Below are positions 7,141 to 14,231 of a DNA stretch of 64,000 nucleotides, piece after piece. Below the pieces are notes generated by a model that made no database searches, was not told the origin of the DNA, and worked only from the letters and a program-made list of their open reading frames with translations. This DNA comes from Pseudobdellovibrionaceae bacterium (GTDB taxonomy: Bacteria; Bdellovibrionota; FAC87; UBA2466; JACKAF01). Made by a program: the position numbers and the translations under genes. The stretch covers positions 417,797-481,796 of the forward strand of contig JACKAF010000003.1 in the NCBI GenBank assembly GCA_020635235.1, written 5' to 3'. Positions within the stretch are counted from its first letter, which is position 1. Each line of letters begins with the position of its first letter.

Positions 7141-9519
7141 CTAAGCAGCTTCAATAATGGGGAGTCGGCCGACTTCGATGTTCTCTTTGTAAGGAACCAT
7201 GATGGATATTTGCGTGCCCCGTCCGCGGACAGACATGACTTCGACGCTGCCGCCGAGATCTTTGGTCGAACGTTGGAGATGATGCAGGCCTTCCCCTCGT
7301 TCGGTCTCATGGCTATCGCTCTTGGCGGTGCTGAAATTGGTTTCCAAAACTTTCTGCACCAATTCGTAGTCGGAGGCCGAGGCGGCTTTCTCATCACCCT
7401 GACGTCGAAGCTTTTCTTTGAGGGCGTCGAGATTGATGCCGGCCCCATCGTCTTCGACAGTGATGAAGAGCCAATCCGATTCTGTACCTTTGGCGAGTGA
7501 GATATGAAGGTTGATTTGCCCTGCTTCTTCTTTACCTGCCACCAAACGCTCTGCGGGAAGCTCAATACCGAACTCTATCGCGTTTTTTAAGGGATGTATT
7601 AGCTCAGCTAGAAGTTCCAAGTAAGCCTCGGGAACAATGCGGGTTTCTCCGCCGGTAATCCGAAGGGGGTGAATACGTTTTCCGTACTTCTGCGCTAGTT
7701 GTTGGATTAGATCGTCAAAATGGGCGATAAATTTGATTACCGGTTCGCGCACAAAGTGCGCGTCGAAGCTTTCCTTGATTTCTGCCGGAGAAGAGGCGTT
7801 TGCAATTGCCTTGGAAAAATCCAGCAACTCGCGGTGCGAAATTTCGAGCGTATGATCGTTGGAGTTAAGTTCCAATCCGAGGAGGTTTTCGCTTTCCTTT
7901 ACAAAGTCATCGATGCAGGTCTGGAGCTCAGCTACCTGGGACTCAAATTGATCCACAAACTTGGAATGGCCTGGATTGGATTTCAGGGCGCTGAAGGCCT
8001 CGTCCACCAGTTTGGTTTTTTCTTCTACGGTATTCAGAGAGAACAAAAGCGCGCCGCTTCGAATTTCGTCTAGGATCTCTCGCGCGGCTTCACTGCGAAG
8101 CACGGCGGAGTTATGGACAGCGCCGAGCAAAACATGCAGCCCACCACGGGTGTTCCGGATGTAGTGTGCGACTTGGTGCTTGTAACGAAGAATCTTGTCT
8201 GCAAAGCGGAGATTGGTCTCAGGGAGCGGAGGAGGTGTGACCTTATTGCGGTTCTCCTGTCCTTCCATGGAGGCGATGGTTACGATCCCGGTGATGTCTT
8301 TATTGGAGTTGCGCAATGGGTGATAAGTGAGCTTGATGCGTCTTCCATTTGAATGTCGACGAGATTGCGGGAGCTTTGCCAGGGTTTCGTGAACGGGCTG
8401 GCGCTCGGCAAAAATCGCTTCTACGAGTGCCTCTCCGATTTTGTCGTCCATCCCGAGAACCGTCCAAATCGGAACCTTGTCAGGGTGCACTTCCAGGTAG
8501 TCTTCACAGATCTTTGAATATTGAGGAAGTACTTTCCCATCCTTCAAGAAAATGAGGCAACCCTCATCCAGCTTTCCGAGTAGGGCCTGGTACGCTTGTA
8601 TCGTTCGCTTGAGCTCGAGCTCTTTGGCGTGCAGGTTTTTGCTGAGTTGTTCTTTTTCGTCGCGAAGCGTACTGAGCTCACCACGCGAGTCCATAGAGTT
8701 TCGGGTGCTCGATTCAAGCATTCCATTGACCGCCTGAGCGAGTCTTCCGATTTCATCGCGCCTGACTGTAAAGATGTTTCCGCCAGGAACTCCATCTGCT
8801 ACTGAAACCACCGCATCCGTCATTTCATCAAGCGGACTGGCAATGGAGCGCCCGACAAGCGCGGCCAGTAAAAGAAAGAAAAAGAGAAGGGCGAGGGAGG
8901 GCAATCCGGCCCATTGAGCTACCTGTTGTGCAGCGGCTCTCAGTTCGTCGTCGACCTTGTAATCGACGGCGACAATCGCGATGACCGATCGCTTTTTGTT
9001 TCGAATCGGTGCATACGCCGATATCCAGGTCCCTTTTCGGTCTTGGTAGAAGGCGGTACGTGTTGGCTTTCCGGTACGCAGGCACTCCAAAGCGGACGGG
9101 TTTAGCGGGATGCTGTTGCCCACATAAGTTTTTGGATTACTCATCGTGATGAATACGAGTGAGTTTTCTTTCCACTGGGGCTGAACCAACGTGTAGATAT
9201 CAGAACCCAGTTCGTTGATTTTTTGAATGCGTCTAAGAATGCGCTGAATTTTTTTGAAATCGTCCCGCTTAGTCAAATCTGGATCTCGATCCAAATAAGC
9301 TTTTACAATCTGCTGGTGAGAATCCCCGTTAATAACCAATGCCGCTGTCCGCGCGACAAATTCCATTCGCGAGCCGACCAAGCTTTCTACATTGGTCTTC
9401 ATCGTTACATACATGTACGACGCTTCTTTTACGAAGTACATGAGTACGATGAAAAAGGCGAGTAAGACAACCTTCAATGTAACAGGAAGATCGCCAAAAA
9501 TTTTCTTGAAGCTCTTCAT
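7141..9519 (-). CDS. Membrane sensor kinase with CheA-type ATPase domain
   Basis: A 792-residue membrane protein. A first membrane helix lies near residues 14-31, a periplasmic sensor region at about 32-204 and a second helix at about 206-223. A HAMP-like region follows (about 224-275, with RRDEIGRLAQAVN), then a coiled coil to about 310 and a PAS-like segment (about 310-420). The C-terminal ATPase matches CheA more than ordinary histidine kinases: the N box reads LIHPLKNAIEFGIE (640-653, Asn646), followed by LPAERLVAGK, and the G1 motif is DDGAG near 690. CheA normally carries an N-terminal phospho-acceptor (P1) domain and a C-terminal CheW-like P5 domain. P5 is absent, and no clear P1 or H-box could be assigned. 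Likely a signalling protein not tied to standard chemoreceptor arrays. It has no response regulator neighbour. Confidence 0.8.
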   Translation of the reverse strand: MKSFKKIFGDLPVTLKVVLLAFFIVLMYFVKEASYMYVTMKTNVESLVGSRMEFVARTAALVINGDSHQQIVKAYLDRDPDLTKRDDFKKIQRILRRIQKINELGSDIYTLVQPQWKENSLVFITMSNPKTYVGNSIPLNPSALECLRTGKPTRTAFYQDRKGTWISAYAPIRNKKRSVIAIVAVDYKVDDELRAAAQQVAQWAGLPSLALLFFFLLLAALVGRSIASPLDEMTDAVVSVADGVPGGNIFTVRRDEIGRLAQAVNGMLESSTRNSMDSRGELSTLRDEKEQLSKNLHAKELELKRTIQAYQALLGKLDEGCLIFLKDGKVLPQYSKICEDYLEVHPDKVPIWTVLGMDDKIGEALVEAIFAERQPVHETLAKLPQSRRHSNGRRIKLTYHPLRNSNKDITGIVTIASMEGQENRNKVTPPPLPETNLRFADKILRYKHQVAHYIRNTRGGLHVLLGAVHNSAVLRSEAAREILDEIRSGALLFSLNTVEEKTKLVDEAFSALKSNPGHSKFVDQFESQVAELQTCIDDFVKESENLLGLELNSNDHTLEISHRELLDFSKAIANASSPAEIKESFDAHFVREPVIKFIAHFDDLIQQLAQKYGKRIHPLRITGGETRIVPEAYLELLAELIHPLKNAIEFGIELPAERLVAGKEEAGQINLHISLAKGTESDWLFITVEDDGAGINLDALKEKLRRQGDEKAASASDYELVQKVLETNFSTAKSDSHETERGEGLHHLQRSTKDLGGSVEVMSVRGRGTQISIMVPYKENIEVGRLPIIEAA

Positions 9520-9669
9520 TATGCTTTTTGGTGGGCGAGAGAGAACAGAGCAACCCCTCTTCTATTCGGCGAGAATTTACAGGGACTTAAGAGGGATTAT
9601 GCCAATTCGATCGCGCGTTGCGACGAGCTTCGAGAACAGAGTTAATTTGACGTAACGATCCTAAAAAAT

Positions 9670-10386
9670 TTACGAGAGAAGCCCTGCGTCAATGCAGGCG
9701 CGCTCGTAATCGACTGTCGTTAAGCCACTCGGATCGTTTGCGGGGATTTCACGCGTTGTGCATAGATCAAGAAGCCAGTAACGCCGAGCGCCATTGGGGA
9801 AGTATGAGCCATCGTTGTTCTTTGCAAAGCTCGGAGAGGAAGAGAAGCGGCCGATAGCGGCGCCGTTGTACATAATCTCAAAATAGAGCACGGTCGAAGG
9901 TCTACCCGACAGCTCTTTGGCCGTGAGCGGAATATCCGAGTTGCGGACCGCTTCGTTATCTCCGGGGCAGGGACCCTCGCTGAGAGAGAGTGCGGATCCG
10001 TTGCTCACCGCGCCAGCGGTCATCAGGCACATTGTGGAGCTCTTTACCGTGCGTCCGTCTGGAAGCGAGAGTGTTACTTTCTTGGGGCCTCCGATTTCGC
10101 GCAAAGAGGCGAGTGTCGGAAGAGAGTCCTTACTAAATTCGCCCTGCTGCAATCGGCGACCGATCTGCATTTTGGCAACGTCCAAGTTCATACGCATCGA
10201 CTGCGCGCGGGGACGGTAGTTGGGGGGCGGCACCAAAGAGCCGAGCGGAATGAAAGTCCGCAGGCCGGAGTTGCCGTTGCCGCCGTTTCCGCCGAGCCGG
10301 CCGCGTTGTTCACCTGGCTGGGGATCGGCACAGGCCACCGCCAAAAACAGAACTGCCACTCCCACGAAATTCAGCGTGCTTTTCAT
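9670..10386 (-). CDS. Lipoprotein of unknown function
   Basis: A 238-residue protein with a bacterial lipoprotein signal (FLAVAC, lipidated Cys at residue 19). It is followed by a Gly/Asn-rich linker (GGNGGNGNSG) and a globular part with several Cys residues. Ribosome binding site GAGGAG lies about 9 bases before ATG 10386. The gene is transcribed alone, divergently from def, from an unusually good promoter (10436-10463), so it may be abundant. No Asp at position +2, so outer-membrane placement is likely by general rules. No family recognised. Confidence 0.8.
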   Translation of the reverse strand: MKSTLNFVGVAVLFLAVACADPQPGEQRGRLGGNGGNGNSGLRTFIPLGSLVPPPNYRPRAQSMRMNLDVAKMQIGRRLQQGEFSKDSLPTLASLREIGGPKKVTLSLPDGRTVKSSTMCLMTAGAVSNGSALSLSEGPCPGDNEAVRNSDIPLTAKELSGRPSTVLYFEIMYNGAAIGRFSSSPSFAKNNDGSYFPNGARRYWLLDLCTTREIPANDPSGLTTVDYERACIDAGLLS

Positions 10387-10435
10387 CTAACCGTCTCCTC
10401 AAGAGTTCTCTTAATGATCCTTATTGATGCAACGC

Positions 10436-10463
10436 ATTATATGAAAAGCGGAGATCGTGTCAA
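10436..10463 (-). promoter_or_regulatory. Consensus sigma-70 promoter for the lipoprotein gene
   Basis: On the minus strand TTGACA (10458-10463) and TATAAT (10436-10441) are both perfect matches, separated by 16 bases. Transcription should start near 10429, about 43 bases before ATG 10386. Confidence 0.8.
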
Positions 10464-10529
10464 GATGCCCGTAACTAGCTGATATTGCAGAAGGGATACT
10501 GCCCTTTTCGCAGCTCTTGTTACAATAGG

Positions 10530-10557
10530 TTGTGTCCGTCCGTCGGGATGGTATACG
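10530..10557 (+). promoter_or_regulatory. Possible promoter for def
   Basis: TTGTGT (10530-10535) and TATACG (10552-10557) are spaced by 16 bases and would give a leader of about 17 bases carrying the AAGGAG ribosome binding site of def. The match is moderate. Confidence 0.4.
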
Positions 10558-10581
10558 GATGAGTCCCAGAAGGAGCAAGTG

Positions 10582-11136
10582 ATGGCCATTAGAAAAGTCG
10601 CCCGTATGGGGCACCCCGTACTCAGAAAGGTTGCGCGGGACCTGAAACCCGAAGAAATCCAGAGTGCGGAGATCCAGCAGCTCATCGAAGACATGAAGGC
10701 GACGATGCGCGAGTATGGGGGAATCGGAATCGCAGCGCCGCAAGTCCACGAGTCGGTGCAGCTTGCACTGATTGATCTGCCTCCGTCGGCAGAAGAACCT
10801 GGTCAGTCGCTCACCGTCTTTGTGAACCCCAAAATCAAGGTGCTCGACAAAGAAGAGCAGGGCTACTGGGAGGGTTGTCTTTCCGTGCCCGAACTGCGGG
10901 GTCTCGTTTTTCGTCCCCGCAAAGTCGAAGTCTCCTACCTCGACGAGAAGGGGAAGAAGCAGAGCTTTGTCGCCGAAGATTTTCTGGCTACCGTTGTTCA
11001 GCACGAGCTCGATCATCTGCAAGGGATACTATTTGTGGATCGCATCGAGGACATGACCAAGCTCGCGTTCTTGGAAGAGTACCAACGTTATTGCCTACCA
11101 AAGCCTGAGGACGGGATCGGCGAGTTGGGTGACTGA
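10582..11136 (+). CDS. def: Peptide deformylase
   Basis: Removes the formyl group from the initiator methionine of nascent proteins, using a bound divalent metal. All three family motifs are present: GIGIAAPQ (47-54), EGCLS (97-101, metal ligand Cys99) and HELDH (141-145). The 184-residue length is normal. ATG 10582 is preferred over GTG 10579 because AAGGAG is better spaced from it. The gene stands alone here: no fmt or other translation gene adjoins it, and the divergent neighbour is an unrelated lipoprotein. Confidence 0.97.
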   Translation: MAIRKVARMGHPVLRKVARDLKPEEIQSAEIQQLIEDMKATMREYGGIGIAAPQVHESVQLALIDLPPSAEEPGQSLTVFVNPKIKVLDKEEQGYWEGCLSVPELRGLVFRPRKVEVSYLDEKGKKQSFVAEDFLATVVQHELDHLQGILFVDRIEDMTKLAFLEEYQRYCLPKPEDGIGELGD

Positions 11137-11317
11137 ACCCCCCTATTCCGAATGAATACATGTTCTCACGCGACCTTAGCCGATCGGGGGCGCGTGTAGA
11201 GGCGCTGGGCGGACTAAACCCTAGACCACTCTATGCAAAACGGAATTGTGTTAGCTGTGGTGCCCGAAGCTTAGACAATTCTTCGTCAGCCTCAGGTTGA
11301 TTTTTCTGGCTTTGATT

Positions 11318-12319
11318 ATGCACTCCAATTGTATTGTGCGGGGTCTGACACTATTTTTACTTCTTCTTTTTTCGCTCCCGGGCAAAGGGTTTGCTTGGTC
11401 GCATTCCGATGTTACAACGCTTGCAGAAGAAGCCATCGCAAACACCAACGCGAGCGCCATCAGCCTTCGCACAAACCCCAATGATCCGCGGTTTCGGGAC
11501 GCGTACTTACTTTCTCTGGACAACCTCGCACTCGCCCGGCAGGCGATCGAAGAGGAATTTCAAAAAGGAGCGATTAGCGCGCGTACTCGCACGCGAATGC
11601 TCGTGCGACTCGCTCGGATGCTTAACCAGGAACCCACAGGAGATTTTGGTTCGGCGGTGGAGGCTGCCCTGGAGGAAAATCCTGAAAGCGAGCGATTCGT
11701 CCCGCCCGCCATTCCGAATGAGCTGCAGGAAAAATCGGTAGCAAGCGGTACTGCGGAACCGTCGTTTCCGAGTCCAATTGCAACCAATGGAAGCACCGTG
11801 GTTTTTCTGACACGAGATCTTTTTCCTCCGGCCATTGCGACTCAGCCGACGGCTGTCGCGGAGCGCGACAAAGGGCCCAAAAAAAAGGAACCTCTCTCCA
11901 AAGGTTACAACGCTCCTTCACTTTCTTCTTCTCGACCACTCGGTTCGCTACTCGACAAGTCTCCCGTCGAAAACACTTCCGACGGTGCGCTGGATCTTTT
12001 GGCTTCCGCGTTGGATAAAGCGCGCCAAAGTACTCCCGCGAAAGAGGCGCCGGGCGCCGCGGTGGCATCTACATCTATCAGCAAGTCGCTTGCGCCCACT
12101 TTGGCGCCGGGGCTCAAGTCTTTAGCGGCCGGGCTGTCCGGAAAAGTTGCCCGATCGTCTGCTTCTCTGGGGGGGCTAGAACCCGAGTTCCTCTCCCTGG
12201 CGGTACGACCGTCTCACGCGCGCAACGGGTTTTCATGGTGGTGGCTTGGTTTATTGGCCGCGCCTATGCTCTGGGGACTTCTCTGGTTTCTTCGTCGTCC
12301 CAAAAACCGCATCCATTAA
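11318..12319 (+). CDS. Membrane-anchored exported protein of unknown function
   Basis: About 333 residues. The frame is open from TTG 11297, but ATG 11318 starts just before a signal-like hydrophobic stretch (GLTLFLLLLFSLPGKGFA). Residues 30-110 are helical and regular. The centre (about 125-290) is rich in Ser, Ala, Pro and Lys and probably disordered. A C-terminal membrane helix (WWWLGLLAAPMLWGLLWF) is followed by a short basic tail (RRPKNRIH). The shape suggests a periplasmic domain tied to the inner membrane. No ribosome binding site is obvious. No function can be given. Confidence 0.65.
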   Translation: MHSNCIVRGLTLFLLLLFSLPGKGFAWSHSDVTTLAEEAIANTNASAISLRTNPNDPRFRDAYLLSLDNLALARQAIEEEFQKGAISARTRTRMLVRLARMLNQEPTGDFGSAVEAALEENPESERFVPPAIPNELQEKSVASGTAEPSFPSPIATNGSTVVFLTRDLFPPAIATQPTAVAERDKGPKKKEPLSKGYNAPSLSSSRPLGSLLDKSPVENTSDGALDLLASALDKARQSTPAKEAPGAAVASTSISKSLAPTLAPGLKSLAAGLSGKVARSSASLGGLEPEFLSLAVRPSHARNGFSWWWLGLLAAPMLWGLLWFLRRPKNRIH

Positions 12320-12371
12320 GCACTTCTAAAATTTACTGGATTGCCATGACGCGCGCTGCTATACCGTCTGA

Positions 12372-13361
12372 ATGCGTTTGCTTTCAGTCGTGCTGACTCT
12401 TTGTATCTCTCTGTCTTGTTTTGCCTTTCCGCGTATCGACGTTGTTCTAGATCTGGATGAGCTGCTCTTCTTTTTGATGCCGGACTTGCTCGAGGAAGAC
12501 TCGACTCATGTGAACACGGTTTTGCCTGAACCCACCGGAGAGGTCAGCTATCGAGTAGCGGACGGCGCGGCCGCTTTTATACGCTCCTTAGAATTCTTGC
12601 CGGGCGATGTCCGCGTAAGTTTTCACAGCACCGGACTGGCGAGCAGAAACCTGTCCATATTGGCAAAACTTATGGTCGATTCGCTCCGGCAATTAAATGC
12701 TTTGGAACTAGCCGAACGCGTTTTGAGTCGGCAGCATGTGGGACTGACGGCGCTTAGATACCACGCCGAGGCCCATGAGGGGGGGCTCGATCCAGCGATC
12801 TTTCCTGAGGCCGAAAAAGGGAACGCGAAAAAAGACCTATCGATGATTGAGGGTCTGGATCTTTCTTACGCGATCTTACTGGACGACTACAATCGATCCG
12901 CTCTTTCTCATCAGCGCTTCAATCTCTTCTGGCTGCCCGAGCCTTTTGGCGCCGAGTTTTGGGAAAAATGGAGCGCGACGAAAAAACTCGTCTACTTGGA
13001 GAGCGCGGATCACATTATTTTATCCCACCTCCGTGCGGGGGATAAGGCGGGTGCGATGGATGTGGCGCGCAAGTATTTTTACTTCCGCAACCGCTTAGCT
13101 TTTGCTCGCGGTCTTTTGCAACAAATCTTTGAAAAAGCAAAGCAGTCAGGCGCGACAGTTCCCTCTGTAATAGAAGAGATGCTTTGGACAAAAAGGGGCG
13201 ATCAGTATTATCTTAACCGGGGCCTCTGGGACGACTATTCCATCTATCGTTTAGGTCGCTCGCTTATCCGCCGTGCCGATCCGCAATTCCAGCTCTACAA
13301 GATAGAAGTAGAAGGTCTTAGTTATCCGGCCTGCTCTCAGGAAATGACCGATCCCGTTTAG
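12372..13361 (+). CDS. Exported HAD-like (FCP1/NIF-type) protein
   Basis: A 329-residue protein with a signal peptide (LLSVVLTLCISLSCFAF). Directly after it comes VVLDLDELLF, which resembles HAD motif I of the FCP1/NLI-interacting phosphatase type (DxDE, Asp27 and Asp29, with Leu replacing the usual Thr). A Ser/Thr motif II candidate is VSFHSTG (83-88), and a motif IV-like LLDDYN has Asp171 and Asp172. The family is normally cytoplasmic or nuclear, so an exported copy is unusual. The last four bases overlap the convergent Nfu gene, both using TTAG for their stops. HAD membership is an inference from motif spacing. Confidence 0.65.
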   Translation: MRLLSVVLTLCISLSCFAFPRIDVVLDLDELLFFLMPDLLEEDSTHVNTVLPEPTGEVSYRVADGAAAFIRSLEFLPGDVRVSFHSTGLASRNLSILAKLMVDSLRQLNALELAERVLSRQHVGLTALRYHAEAHEGGLDPAIFPEAEKGNAKKDLSMIEGLDLSYAILLDDYNRSALSHQRFNLFWLPEPFGAEFWEKWSATKKLVYLESADHIILSHLRAGDKAGAMDVARKYFYFRNRLAFARGLLQQIFEKAKQSGATVPSVIEEMLWTKRGDQYYLNRGLWDDYSIYRLGRSLIRRADPQFQLYKIEVEGLSYPACSQEMTDPV

Positions 13362-13933
13362 ACTTGTACGACTTCGCGAACTTCTGGCACCGCGTCTCTG
13401 AGACGTGTTTCCACTCCCATCTTGAGCGTCATTGCGGAGCTGGGACAGGAACTGCAAGCGCCTTGTAGATACAAATACACGACACCGTCTTCATAGCGAT
13501 CAAAGGTAATGTCTCCGCCGTCCATCGCAACGGCAGGGCGAATTTCCTGATCTAGAATCTCGCGGACTCGCGTTTCTACGTCACCGCCGGCACCTTGGGT
13601 ATCGCGACGGGATTGTTCTTGGGCAAACCAAGTGGGTGTAAATGGAGAGCCGTTGCTCTCCAAAAAACTCTGGATACGCTCGGGTACCTTTTCTGCGATC
13701 GTGTCCCAGTTCCCCTTTGGAGACTTTGTGATAGTCACAAAGTTTGTTCCCACCATGACCGCCTCAACGCCCGGCACCTCAAATACTTGCGCCGCGAGCG
13801 GGGCGTGCTCACATTGGGAAAGGCTCGTGAAATTGGCGGCACCGCTAGGCAACAAACTGCGGTTTACCGAGAACTTCAGCGTGTTCGGGTTGGGCGTGAA
13901 TTCAAGATTTACGTAGATGGCTTCTTCACTCAT
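13358..13933 (-). CDS. Nfu-type iron-sulfur cluster scaffold/carrier
   Basis: A 191-residue protein with the two-domain layout of Nfu proteins. The N-terminal scaffold domain (about 6-95, TPNPNTLKF) is followed by a C-terminal NifU-like domain (about 118-191). The latter carries AVAMDGGDI and the cluster-binding CxxC in GACSSCPSS. It would hold a 4Fe-4S cluster between two subunits and pass it to target enzymes in the cytoplasm. A possible ribosome binding site (AAGGAG) sits about 13 bases from ATG 13933, farther than usual. No other isc or suf gene is nearby. The gene shares its stop region with the HAD-like gene opposite. Confidence 0.92.
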   Translation of the reverse strand: MSEEAIYVNLEFTPNPNTLKFSVNRSLLPSGAANFTSLSQCEHAPLAAQVFEVPGVEAVMVGTNFVTITKSPKGNWDTIAEKVPERIQSFLESNGSPFTPTWFAQEQSRRDTQGAGGDVETRVREILDQEIRPAVAMDGGDITFDRYEDGVVYLYLQGACSSCPSSAMTLKMGVETRLRDAVPEVREVVQV

Positions 13934-14000
13934 GGCTCAGTCGTTTCTCCTTAAAAAACGCCCATACCGTATCATTTTGTATGGATTAACGGAAGCCCTG

Positions 14001-14029
14001 TTGCGCCGTCTGGAAGCCTGTACTATACC
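14001..14029 (+). promoter_or_regulatory. Predicted promoter of the cobalamin-uptake operon
   Basis: TTGCGC (14001-14006) and TATACC (14024-14029) are separated by 17 bases. Initiation near 14036 would place the start of the transcript at the first paired bases of the riboswitch. Confidence 0.6.
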
Positions 14030-14033
14030 CCTC

Positions 14034-14203
14034 TTGCCGGTCGTTAGGCCCGCCTAACGAGCAAAAGGGAACCCGGTGAGAATCCGGGACTGCCCCGCAG
14101 CGGTATGTGGGAACGAAAGCCAATGGGATCCTCCCAGCACTGGTTTATTCCGGGAAGCTTGGCCGTAGGAGTCGCCCACAAGTCCGAAGACCTGCCGGCG
14201 AAG
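14034..14203 (+). ncRNA. Cobalamin riboswitch
   Basis: The conserved B12 aptamer core is visible: a stem-loop TTAGGCCCGCCTAA (14044-14057), the GGTGAGAATCCGGGACTG segment (14075-14092), CCCGCAGC, and the B12 box AGTCCGAAGACCTGCC (14181-14196). The closing stem pairs GCCGG (14036-14040) with CCGGC (14195-14199). It lies directly ahead of a TonB-dependent receptor gene. Adenosyl- or other cobalamin binding would be expected to turn the operon off. Confidence 0.95.
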
Positions 14204-14215
14204 GCGATTGCCTTC
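14200..14215 (+). promoter_or_regulatory. Hairpin following the cobalamin aptamer
   Basis: GAAGGC (14200-14205) and GCCTTC (14210-14215) form a 6 bp stem with a GATT loop right after the aptamer. The ribosome binding site GAGGGAG (14223-14229) follows. No run of T follows the stem, so control of translation is more likely than intrinsic termination. Its role is inferred. Confidence 0.4.
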
Positions 14216-14231
14216 TGTACTCGAGGGAGTT

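Noticed and set aside
12341..12365. Promoter TTGCCA / TATACC before the HAD-like gene
   Set aside because: The spacer is only 13 bases, too short for a normal sigma-70 promoter.
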